A DNA stretch of 64,000 nt. Origin: Aquabacter sp040049275 (GTDB lineage: Bacteria; Pseudomonadota; Alphaproteobacteria; Rhizobiales; Xanthobacteraceae). The stretch covers positions 147,026 to 211,025 of the forward strand of contig NZ_JBDZDT010000010.1 of the NCBI RefSeq assembly GCF_040049275.1, in the 5' to 3' direction. The stretch's first letter is position 1; every line of letters begins with the position of its first letter. The notes beneath the pieces were generated by a model, which had not been told where the DNA came from, did no database searches, and saw nothing but the letters and a program-made list of their open reading frames with translations. Both the position numbers and the translations under genes were made by a program. Below are positions 57,789 to 63,881 of the stretch, one piece after another.

Positions 57789-58496
57789 CTATTTCAGCGC
57801 ATCGCGGATTCGACGCAGGCGCGCGGTAATGTTCGCAGAAACCTTCTCGCGTCGGAACCGCGGCGACCGCGCCTCGATCGCCAAATTCGGGTCGACATCG
57901 TCGAGGCTAATCAGTGAGATGAAGGTCTCCGGTACCGCGCCGAGCTTGACGAGAGACACCTCTTTCAAGGTGGCGTTGGTGATGTACGTGACATCATACT
58001 TTCCGACCTTACGCACATCGCTCGCCTTGATGGTGCAGCCGACCGATACACAGACGCGTTCATCGTCGTCGAGACAATCACGAATAGTCGCGGCCGACTT
58101 ACGGCTCTCATCGATCGGGAAACGGAAGGCGAGGCCGTCGAGTGTGGTCTCGAACTCCAGACCCGAGGTCGCCAATACCTGCGACGGATCGTGGTCAACC
58201 CACAAGCCAACGGTGCCGGCGTCGAATAGCATTGAACCGAAGCAGCCAGGCTCGAAAATCTTGAAGTCACCTTCATGGAAGAACGGCTCGCCAAAGAGAC
58301 ATGCATAGCCCTGCAAGGCCGGCCGGTTTATCCTGCGGTTGGAGGTGTCACGGAACGCCACCGGCTCAAGCCGGGGTTCGGGTTCTTGCTCAGATTCACG
58401 TCTGGGCGGCCCAGGTCGGGACATCGACTCGAAGTAACGCAGAGCTTTGGCCCGCGCCCTCTCCAGGCCGGGGATGACAATAGGCCCCGGTCTCAT
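57789..58496 (-). CDS. HK97-family prohead protease
   Basis: The 235-residue protein follows the phage prohead protease (peptidase U35) pattern: LQGYACLFGEPFFHEGDFKIFEPGCFGSMLFD, catalytic histidine in LWVDHDPSQVLATSGLEFETTLDGLAFRFPID, catalytic serine in VCVSVGCTIKASDV, then LKEVSLVKLGAVPETF. It matures the capsid scaffold. The expected portal and major capsid genes are not beside it, a sign of deletion or of a satellite layout. It starts inside the end of the upstream 195-aa gene with a four-base overlap. Confidence 0.85.
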   Translation of the reverse strand: MRPGPIVIPGLERARAKALRYFESMSRPGPPRRESEQEPEPRLEPVAFRDTSNRRINRPALQGYACLFGEPFFHEGDFKIFEPGCFGSMLFDAGTVGLWVDHDPSQVLATSGLEFETTLDGLAFRFPIDESRKSAATIRDCLDDDERVCVSVGCTIKASDVRKVGKYDVTYITNATLKEVSLVKLGAVPETFISLISLDDVDPNLAIEARSPRFRREKVSANITARLRRIRDALK

Positions 58497-59080
58497 CGCG
58501 GCATCCCCGAGGGCATTTCTTTGTCGGTAAGCAGGCCGACCTTAAGGGCCTCACGCAGGAAAGAGTTCGCACTCCCCTCGGGGTCACGTGGGCGACCCAG
58601 AAAGTATGTCGACACGGCGGGCATGGAAGAGACAAACCGAACGCCGTCGTCCTCAAGCCTCCCCCAGAGATCCTCGAGTTCCAGATTCGCCTCTTGGGCC
58701 TTGGCTAGTGCCAGGCAAACGGCGCGCAAGCGTCGATCCACTTCAGGCTGCATTCGTTCGCGAATGATGGCGGAGGCCTTATTGATCTCGGCCTCGATCT
58801 CGCGCGCGAGCATCTCTGCGGCGGCTTCATGGACCTTAATTTGTCGGCTCATCTCGGCGAGGCGCTCACGCCGCTTGGGTTGCGACGGCGGTGCTGGCCG
58901 CCCGAGCAGATGAGCGACGTCGGGAGATAGAGATGACGGCGCTTCTATTTCATCTGGCGCTCGGGCGAGCGCGAGAATTTCGGTACGCAGGCGTTGGGCT
59001 TCGGCGCCAAGCTTTGAGCGACGAGCATTGAGGTCTGGCAGAATGTCCGAGACATCCGCAAGGACGGGAATTTTGATCAT
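58493..59080 (-). CDS. Coiled-coil phage hypothetical protein
   Basis: The 195-residue protein is mostly helical (LNARRSKLGAEAQRLRTEILALARAPDEIE; RRERLAEMSRQIKVHEAAAEMLAREIEAEINKASAIIRERMQPEVDRRLRAVCLALAKAQEANLELEDLWGRLEDDG). It overlaps the prohead protease gene by four bases. A scaffold-like or head-assembly role is possible by position, but no family is recognised. Confidence 0.65.
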   Translation of the reverse strand: MIKIPVLADVSDILPDLNARRSKLGAEAQRLRTEILALARAPDEIEAPSSLSPDVAHLLGRPAPPSQPKRRERLAEMSRQIKVHEAAAEMLAREIEAEINKASAIIRERMQPEVDRRLRAVCLALAKAQEANLELEDLWGRLEDDGVRFVSSMPAVSTYFLGRPRDPEGSANSFLREALKVGLLTDKEMPSGMPR

Positions 59081-59134
59081 GATGTCCTGAAGGCTGGGTT
59101 AGGTGCGCGCTGGCGCACGCCGAGAATTGAAGAA

Positions 59135-59226
59135 GGAAGCTCCGCCGCAGAGGGACGAGATACCAAGGCGGCGGAGCTTCCTAGGCGCGCAGCGTTTCAC
59201 GCCGAGGGGCCGGGCGAAGGCCCCTC
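59135..59226. promoter_or_regulatory. Two perfect GC-rich inverted repeats between phage genes
   Basis: GGAAGCTCCGCCGC (59135-59148) is a perfect 14-bp inverted match to GCGGCGGAGCTTCC (59168-59181), with a 19-base loop. A second perfect 8-bp stem, GAGGGGCC/GGCCCCTC, lies at 59204-59226. Neither has a T-tract. They sit in the 183-base gap between the 286-aa and 195-aa leftward genes and could form an RNA control element or a protein-binding site. Confidence 0.6.
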
Positions 59227-59263
59227 ACTAATAGTCGCCCGCGTGACAGTTTAGGGCACACGT

Positions 59264-60124
59264 TCACGCAGCAATTTTCAAATCGTCTTCTAGGACGTTG
59301 TCATTCGCGGCCTCAGGCAGTTCCCAAATTCCCCGAAGCGCACTGATGGCGTCATGGATTAATTGCCCGCCTTTCCGTTCGGCGTGCTTGCCCCGGCATC
59401 CAAATTCTTCTCCGATGCCTCTCGCTGTAATGCTCGATATTGCTAGATCGAGAACCTTCGCATGTGTTGGCCCAATTGCTTCCCTGATGGAGCGTGCCTC
59501 GATGAGGCGCCAAGCGTCGGCCTCAGCTGGATGCTCATGCTCAAGCAACTCGCCTTCATTGGAGCGAGGCGGCTCCGCGTCATCGCTCTCGACGGCCACC
59601 CGCTGCCGCACCGAAGGGCCCGCACCTCGCCGAGGGCGGCTAATGGGCTCGTGCGGCGTGAGAGGCTCGCCACGGTCGTCGAGCCCCCACGCGACGAGTT
59701 CGCCGGCCCGAAACACGAGCTCACCGAGCCAAACGGTACTTCCCGCCACACCATGCTGCACAGGATGGCGAACCGGGCGGCCCCACAGGCCGGGGCCGTG
59801 CCGGCGCACCGTCACTCTCCACAAACTTCCCGCGGCTTTCAGCATCTCCTCGACGGTCGGCCGCTCCTTACGGTAAGCGCGCGGGGCCATGCTGTCATCC
59901 GCGGGATCTAGCACGAGCATGGGGCGTGGCGGCTCCATCAGGTCCCGCCATTTCACCAATGCCGCTAAGCCCGTCACGTCGAGGCGGGATAGCCTTTCTG
60001 CCGTGGGCCACGCGAGGACGGCACGGTCGGAAGTGCCCGCCTTGGCGACGATGGCGCGGTGCTCGGCGGGAGATCGGACGGTTGCACCGACCATATCCGG
60101 ATCGGGCAAATGGGAATGAAGCAT
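59264..60124 (-). CDS. Phage/island hypothetical protein with C-terminal HTH-like region
   Basis: The 286-residue protein has an N-terminal region of unknown type (RLSRLDVTGLAALVKWRDL, SLWRVTVRRHGPGLWGRP) and a C-terminal 90 residues, LIEARSIREAIGPTHAKVLDLAISSITARGIGEEFGCRGKHAERKGGQLIHDAISAL. These resemble a helix-turn-helix found at the end of some phage proteins (compare GIGEEFG...HAERKG). No confident family. It is the largest gene between the structural genes and the retron on the minus strand. Confidence 0.6.
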   Translation of the reverse strand: MLHSHLPDPDMVGATVRSPAEHRAIVAKAGTSDRAVLAWPTAERLSRLDVTGLAALVKWRDLMEPPRPMLVLDPADDSMAPRAYRKERPTVEEMLKAAGSLWRVTVRRHGPGLWGRPVRHPVQHGVAGSTVWLGELVFRAGELVAWGLDDRGEPLTPHEPISRPRRGAGPSVRQRVAVESDDAEPPRSNEGELLEHEHPAEADAWRLIEARSIREAIGPTHAKVLDLAISSITARGIGEEFGCRGKHAERKGGQLIHDAISALRGIWELPEAANDNVLEDDLKIAA

Positions 60125-60485
60125 CAGGTCACCTCAGAGCACGAAGGTGCGCCGCCGTTGATCAGCGGTCGCGGGGATGGTGTCGATTTCTTTGAGGTGC
60201 GTTTGCAGGAAAACGATGCGCGCCGGTGCGGCGGAAGTCACGCTGCAATTGGCGCTTGGGCGCCGGCTCCGCCTACTTTTCGGGGGTCTCGGCCGGCAGC
60301 AACGAGCGGGCGCGCTTGGTCGCAGGGTCGGCTGGCGAGCAGGTATGAAGGGTGATGCGGATTTTGACTCTCTCCGGGAGGAGGGGTGATAAAAAATCAC
60401 TTTGCGCGATATTTAACCGTTGTCCGCGATTTCGAATCATGCGAATTTGTTGCATCGATTGGCTAGACAAGGATTTCCCGTGTTT
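60125..60485. other. Region upstream of the retron, no confident gene
   Basis: Minus-strand frames at 60134-60400 and 60273-60470 are open. One ends in a plausible peptide (VKIRITLHTCSPADPATKRARSLL), but neither has a start codon with a ribosome site and they overlap. The palindrome GTGAT-AAAAA-ATCAC (60386-60400) and AT-rich sequence from 60388 to 60475 probably hold the promoter region of the rightward retron transcript. Confidence 0.4.
60386..60400. promoter_or_regulatory. AT-centred palindrome upstream of the retron
   Basis: GTGAT and ATCAC flank AAAAA as a perfect 5-5-5 inverted repeat. It lies about 90 bases before the first msr-like hairpin. An operator for the retron's own XRE protein is one reading; a weak terminator of a leftward or rightward transcript is another. 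Confidence 0.4.
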
Positions 60486-60680
60486 CGCAGGGACGCATCG
60501 TCCTGTGGAGGGGTAAGCCCCTCCGACGCCACCCTCGCTCTCGTGCGTAGGCCGGCCGGTGCCGGACCCGCGGACGGGCCGCGGGCCCGGTACGGTGTGC
60601 AGAGTTCAAACCGACGCTTTTCCTACTCCTCCGTGCAGACGGGAGCCCACGCGTCCGTGGGTGTCACTGGAGGAGAACCA
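60485..60680 (+). ncRNA. Candidate retron msr-msd noncoding RNA region
   Basis: Four stems follow each other ahead of the retron genes. GGGACG/CGTCCT (60490-60504) and GGAGGGG-TAAG-CCCCTCC (60507-60524) look like the short msr hairpins. CCGGACCCGCGG/CCGCGGGCCCGG (about 60562-60592, one mismatch) is a strong msd-like stem. CTCCTCC-GTG pairs with CAC-GGAGGAG (60626-60675) and encloses CCCACG/CGTGGG. No clear a1/a2 inverted flanks or branch-point guanosine could be fixed by eye, so the exact ends are unknown. Confidence 0.5.
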
Positions 60681-60681
60681 A

Positions 60682-60813
60682 ATGTCGAAAGAGCCAGTCG
60701 ACAAGCGTCGGGCGCGTCAGACGAAGCGGCCGTGGTATTTGAACCCAATTACCTTCCGGGTTGTTGTGTTGGTACTTCGGATCGTCGCAAAGGTCATCGA
60801 CCTTTTCGGATGA
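60682..60813 (+). CDS. Small cationic, hydrophobic retron-associated peptide
   Basis: The 43-residue peptide starts at ATG 60682 behind a perfect GGAGGAG (60669-60675). The N-terminal half is strongly basic (MSKEPVDKRRARQTKRPWY) and the C-terminal half is a hydrophobic helix (NPITFRVVVLVLRIVAKVIDLFG) with arginine and lysine on one face. This is the profile of a membrane-active toxin or small membrane anchor. It is the first gene of the retron set, 32 bases ahead of the XRE gene. Its ribosome site lies in the stem 60626-60675, so translation could depend on RNA refolding. Confidence 0.7.
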   Translation: MSKEPVDKRRARQTKRPWYLNPITFRVVVLVLRIVAKVIDLFG

Positions 60814-60845
60814 TGCGCACTCTGCCATTAGCTTTGGAGGTCGCA

Positions 60846-61160
60846 ATGACCCAACCCCTTATGAACGAAGCCCTGAAGATCGTGAGGCTTTACTGGGGGA
60901 AAACTCAGGCTGAGCTCGCTGACACACTCGGCGTTTCCCAGAGCTACATATCGGAAGTAGAAAAGGGGAAGCGCGAAGTGACCATGGATCTACTCGCGCG
61001 GTATAGCCGAGAGATGAAGGTGCCAATGTCATCCCTCATGTTGTTCGCTGAAAAAGTGGAGGGCGCCCCCCCTCTGACCCGCGGCAAACTTCTAGTTGCA
61101 GGCAAAGCCCTCGACTTTTTAAGGCGGCTTATTCCCGATGACATCGAGAAAGCAGGTTGA
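60846..61160 (+). CDS. Retron-associated XRE helix-turn-helix protein
   Basis: The 104-residue protein starts at ATG 60846 after GGAGG. The HTH covers residues about 8-62: EALKIVRLYWGKTQAELADTLGVSQSYISEVEKGKREVTMDLLARYSREMKVPMSSLMLFAE. The last 30 residues form two more helices (GKLLVAGKALDFLRRLIPDDIEKAG). It overlaps the reverse transcriptase start by 23 bases, so the two are translated together. In retrons with an HTH partner this protein is thought to act as effector or its control; here it may hold the small peptide in check, or repress the operon. Confidence 0.85.
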   Translation: MTQPLMNEALKIVRLYWGKTQAELADTLGVSQSYISEVEKGKREVTMDLLARYSREMKVPMSSLMLFAEKVEGAPPLTRGKLLVAGKALDFLRRLIPDDIEKAG

Positions 61161-62163
61161 GCGATACCCTCTTGAGCGATCACCGTTCCACAGAATGGGA
61201 CGCGCTAAGGATCTCGCGGCTGTTCTCGGCCTCAGCCAGAAGCAGCTTACATCGCTTATCGTGCGCCGTTCAGCGCTCTATCTTTATAAGAATGAGATAA
61301 TCAGTGGAAAGCAGCGCTCCTTAGCCGTTCCTATTAATGAAATGCGTCGTTTACATGAGCGGATTAAGGACCTCCTAGGGAGGATTGTACTTCCCGATTA
61401 TCTTTATAGTCCAAGACGAGGGCGAGCCGCCGTAGATAATGCTCTGGTTCATCTGGGTGCGCCGGTGGTGGTCAAGCTTGACGTGAAACAGTTCTACCCC
61501 AGCACGACGGCAGAGCACGTCTTCCAGTTCTTCCACCATCGATTAGGGATGGTTGATGACGTCGCCGGTCGCTTGACCAAGTTGTGCACAATTAATGGCA
61601 AGGTTCCCTTCGGATCCCCGCTAAGCCCTGTGCTTTGCGCTTTAGTCCATGACGACTTGTTTGCTCGTGTTGCCGACCGCTGTGCGCTCGCTGGAGATAC
61701 TCTGACACTGTGGGTGGATGACCTTACGGTGTCAGGGGCAAACATCTCAAAGGGCCTCGTAAGAGATATCACGCGGATGATCGCTGCAAAGGGTCTCAAA
61801 GCTCATAAGGCCGAGAGATCGACTGCGCGCCGTGGGATCGTAATTACAGGCACACACATTGGACCGGATGGACCCGCGCCCGCAAATAAAAGCCACCTCA
61901 ATATGGAGGCAAAGCTCCGGGCTCTTGATTCCGAGACGGATCCGACGGCTAGACTCAAGCTCACGACTTCGCTGATCGGAATGGTGAATCACCAGATGTC
62001 GATCTACCCGAATGAAAGTGAGCATTACCGGCGCCTAAGAGGTCGCCGTCAGTGGTTGTCGAATGAACTCAGGAAGATGGAAGGCATGATTGAGGATGCG
62101 GCTGCGGAAACTACGCCGGATATGGAAGCCATCGAGAGCGGCCACAATGCGCCGTGGGAATAA
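61138..62163 (+). CDS. Retron-type reverse transcriptase
   Basis: The 341-residue enzyme starts at ATG 61138 (ATG 61195 is an alternative). The N-terminal helix DLAAVLGLSQKQLTSLI is typical of retron RTs. Then come NALVH (residues 101-105, the retron NAxxH motif), VVKLDVKQFYPS with the first catalytic aspartate (115), VPFGSPLSPVL, LWVDDLTVSG (WVDD 192-195 in place of YxDD) and IVITGTHIG, matching the retron VTG region near 236-238. No maturase or endonuclease domain, which speaks against a group II intron. It would copy the msr-msd RNA into msDNA as part of an anti-phage module. Confidence 0.9.
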   Translation: MTSRKQVERYPLERSPFHRMGRAKDLAAVLGLSQKQLTSLIVRRSALYLYKNEIISGKQRSLAVPINEMRRLHERIKDLLGRIVLPDYLYSPRRGRAAVDNALVHLGAPVVVKLDVKQFYPSTTAEHVFQFFHHRLGMVDDVAGRLTKLCTINGKVPFGSPLSPVLCALVHDDLFARVADRCALAGDTLTLWVDDLTVSGANISKGLVRDITRMIAAKGLKAHKAERSTARRGIVITGTHIGPDGPAPANKSHLNMEAKLRALDSETDPTARLKLTTSLIGMVNHQMSIYPNESEHYRRLRGRRQWLSNELRKMEGMIEDAAAETTPDMEAIESGHNAPWE

Positions 62164-62225
62164 TTAAGAATGCGGGCGTCGGCCTTTTTGGTCGTGGAGT
62201 TCAATATTCCGTTCTCGCTACCCCC

Positions 62226-62274
62226 CATTCACACCGTTCACACCTGTCACACTTCAAGGGGGATGGTGTGAATG
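62226..62274. repeat. Inverted repeat with short TTCACACC direct repeats
   Basis: CATTCACACC (62226-62235) and GGTGTGAATG (62265-62274) are a perfect 10-bp inverted pair. Inside, TTCACACC recurs at 62238 and GTCACAC at 62246. It lies between the retron and a leftward winged-helix fragment and might be an iteron-like or operator array. Confidence 0.5.
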
Positions 62275-62318
62275 GTGACGGGTATGATGGGGGCTATAGA
62301 GGGGGTCAAGCTGCCCAA

Positions 62319-62504
62319 CTACCTACCCGGCAACTTGTAATGCCCCACGCCTATCTTCTCGATAGTGCCCGCTGTCACCATGCGTCGAAGAAGGTGCGGC
62401 ACGCGTTCGGGCTTCAGACTGGCCTCCTTAGCAACCTCCGCCGGGTCCTTCGCACTTGGCAACCTCGCCGAGAAGGCGGGCGCGTAAATGGCTGGCACGG
62501 CCAT
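62319..62504 (-). CDS. Short winged-helix protein, probably a remnant of a phage replication gene
   Basis: The 61-residue product AKDPAEVAKEASLKPERVPHLLRRMVTAGTIEKIGVGHYKLPGR has the classic winged-helix pattern (domain opening, recognition helix, wing ending in GHYKL) found at the C-terminus of phage primase/helicase proteins. ATG 62504 has no ribosome site, and the first 15 residues are unlike the rest, so this may be the leftover 3' end of a larger gene removed when the retron region was acquired. Confidence 0.5.
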   Translation of the reverse strand: MAVPAIYAPAFSARLPSAKDPAEVAKEASLKPERVPHLLRRMVTAGTIEKIGVGHYKLPGR

Positions 62505-62643
62505 ATCGAAAGTTAAATATTTGTCATGTTATTTTTGCCGCGCATCTCCGATGTTCAGGAACGTATTACGAGACGCCGGAGTTCTAATATTCAGTTCGGC
62601 TCCTGTGTGGCGTCGAAATATTTTAGTCCAGGAGATGTGGCCG

Positions 62644-62961
62644 ATGAATTATTCTAGAATCGCATTCTGCGGAGCGATGTTTTTCGGTCTTGCCGCAATC
62701 GCCCCGGCTGCTTCGGCCTCTCCACTGTCCACCGGTGCCGGCGCTTTGCGGCATTCGATCGCCGCGGGTGATTCCGAAGTCGAGCAGGTGGCCTGGCGCC
62801 GAGTGTGCCGTCCCACCACCACCTGGCGGAATGGCCATCGCGTCATTGTGCAGCGCTGCAGCAGCGTGCGTGTTGGCGGTGGTCCTGGATACCGTGGGGG
62901 GCCTTCTGGATACCACGGTGGCGCTGGCGGCCCTGCTCCCGGTCCGGGCTGGGGGCGCTGA
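62644..62961 (+). CDS. Small secreted glycine/arginine-rich protein
   Basis: The 105-residue product has a signal peptide (MNYSRIAFCGAMFFGLAAIAPAASA) and a mature part with VAWRRVCRPTTTWRNGHRVIVQRCSSVRVGGGPGYRGGPSGYHGGAGG. The two cysteines and WRNGHRVIVQRC resemble small exported rhizobiales proteins of unknown role. AGGAG lies ten bases before ATG 62644. It is of chromosomal rather than phage style. Confidence 0.65.
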   Translation: MNYSRIAFCGAMFFGLAAIAPAASASPLSTGAGALRHSIAAGDSEVEQVAWRRVCRPTTTWRNGHRVIVQRCSSVRVGGGPGYRGGPSGYHGGAGGPAPGPGWGR

Positions 62962-62995
62962 GACGCCGCCCAAAGTATTGCAGGGGGCGGCGCGG

Positions 62996-63881
62996 TTATG
63001 CTGCCGCCCTTATGCTTGAGGCCGGCGGCAGGTAGGAGACCATGCCATTCTCAGCCACCTTCAATCTCAATGGCCAGAACATGACCTCCTCTGCGTCCTC
63101 GACGTCTGCGTCTTTTCCAATCGCATCGAGCAACTCGCGCCACAACTGCCGGCCTCTCCACTGCACTTCGGCTTCGGCATGCTCAACGTAGATCTTTTGC
63201 TCCACATCTGACCGATATGCCCCTCTCTCACCTTCGCGTTGAATCTTGAAGTTGACGACAACGACGGTCTCGGCGGGGTTCGGATTCTCCACGACAGCCG
63301 CATCAATTTCCGCGTCGAATGTTCCTCGCGGGGTGAAGAAGCTGACTTCTCCGGCCCATGCCTGCAGGCGCTCCTCCGCCGTCAGTGCCGGCGTGGTGTC
63401 CGCTTTCGGCTTCGTCTTCCGCACCTTCGGCTCGAATGCTGTGGGAGGGTCGCAGTCGTACTGCTCCTCTTCAATCCATCGGCGGAGGTTCATGCGGGTC
63501 ACCACATCGCCAGCCGCCTGCCTCCAACGCTGGGCTGCGTCCACCATGTGCGCGTGAAGGCCGGCATCGGGAGACAGCTTCTCATAGGCCATGCGAGCAT
63601 CGCCTTTCTTGCGGCGAACGCCATATGCGACGAAGAGTTCGTCAAAAGCATCCCCCTCGGAAGCCCGCGGGTCGGCGGGCGCAAGCTCGTCCGAACGCGG
63701 CGCATCCGAGTCAGTCCCTCTTACTCGTACCCCGGTCTGTCGACCGGGTCCGGTAACCGGGTCTTCGTTCGGGGAATCCTGAACACTATGGTCTGTAGCG
63801 TTCGGAGTTTCGCGAACATCTGTGTTCGGGGATTCTAGAACACTAGAATCGTCGTCATTAGCGTTCGGGGCCTTGGCCTGC
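62996..63881 (-). pseudogene. Phage/island hypothetical protein truncated at its 5' end by an insertion sequence
   Basis: About 295 residues remain. The N-terminal remnant has repeats of the kind SPNTDVRETPNATDHSVQDSPNED, followed by GDAFDELFVAYGVRRKKGDARMAYEKLSPDAGLHAHMVDAAQRWRQAAG, a helical domain also seen near phage replication proteins. The C half (AEVQWRGRQLWRELLDAIGKDADVEDAEEVMFWPLRLKVAENG) is unrecognised. The open frame continues to a TTG at 63940, but those last residues come from the IS end, so the native start is lost. Confidence 0.6.

Larger units (their letters stand above)
48534..63881. mobile_element. Decayed or satellite-like prophage island next to tRNA-Ser
   Basis: The 3' end of tRNA-Ser is a classic integration site. 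From here to the window end the genes change to orphan, phage and regulatory types: XRE regulators, an AlpA-like protein, HK97 prohead protease, tail fibre, retron. GC is visibly lower and more varied than before 48 kb. Terminase, portal, major capsid, tail tube and integrase are not seen in the window. The right boundary lies beyond position 64000. Confidence 0.7.

Noticed and set aside
60134..60400. Minus-strand open frame of 88 codons upstream of the retron
   Set aside because: Composition is serine/proline/arginine-rich nonsense, the start has no ribosome site, and it crosses the palindrome at 60386-60400. An overlapping frame (60273-60470) looks slightly more natural but also lacks a start.
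61138..62163. Reading the reverse transcriptase as a group II intron or diversity-generating retroelement
   Set aside because: There is no maturase X or HNH domain, no intron boundary sequence, no template/variable repeat pair and no Avd gene; NAxxH and the ITG motif fit retrons.
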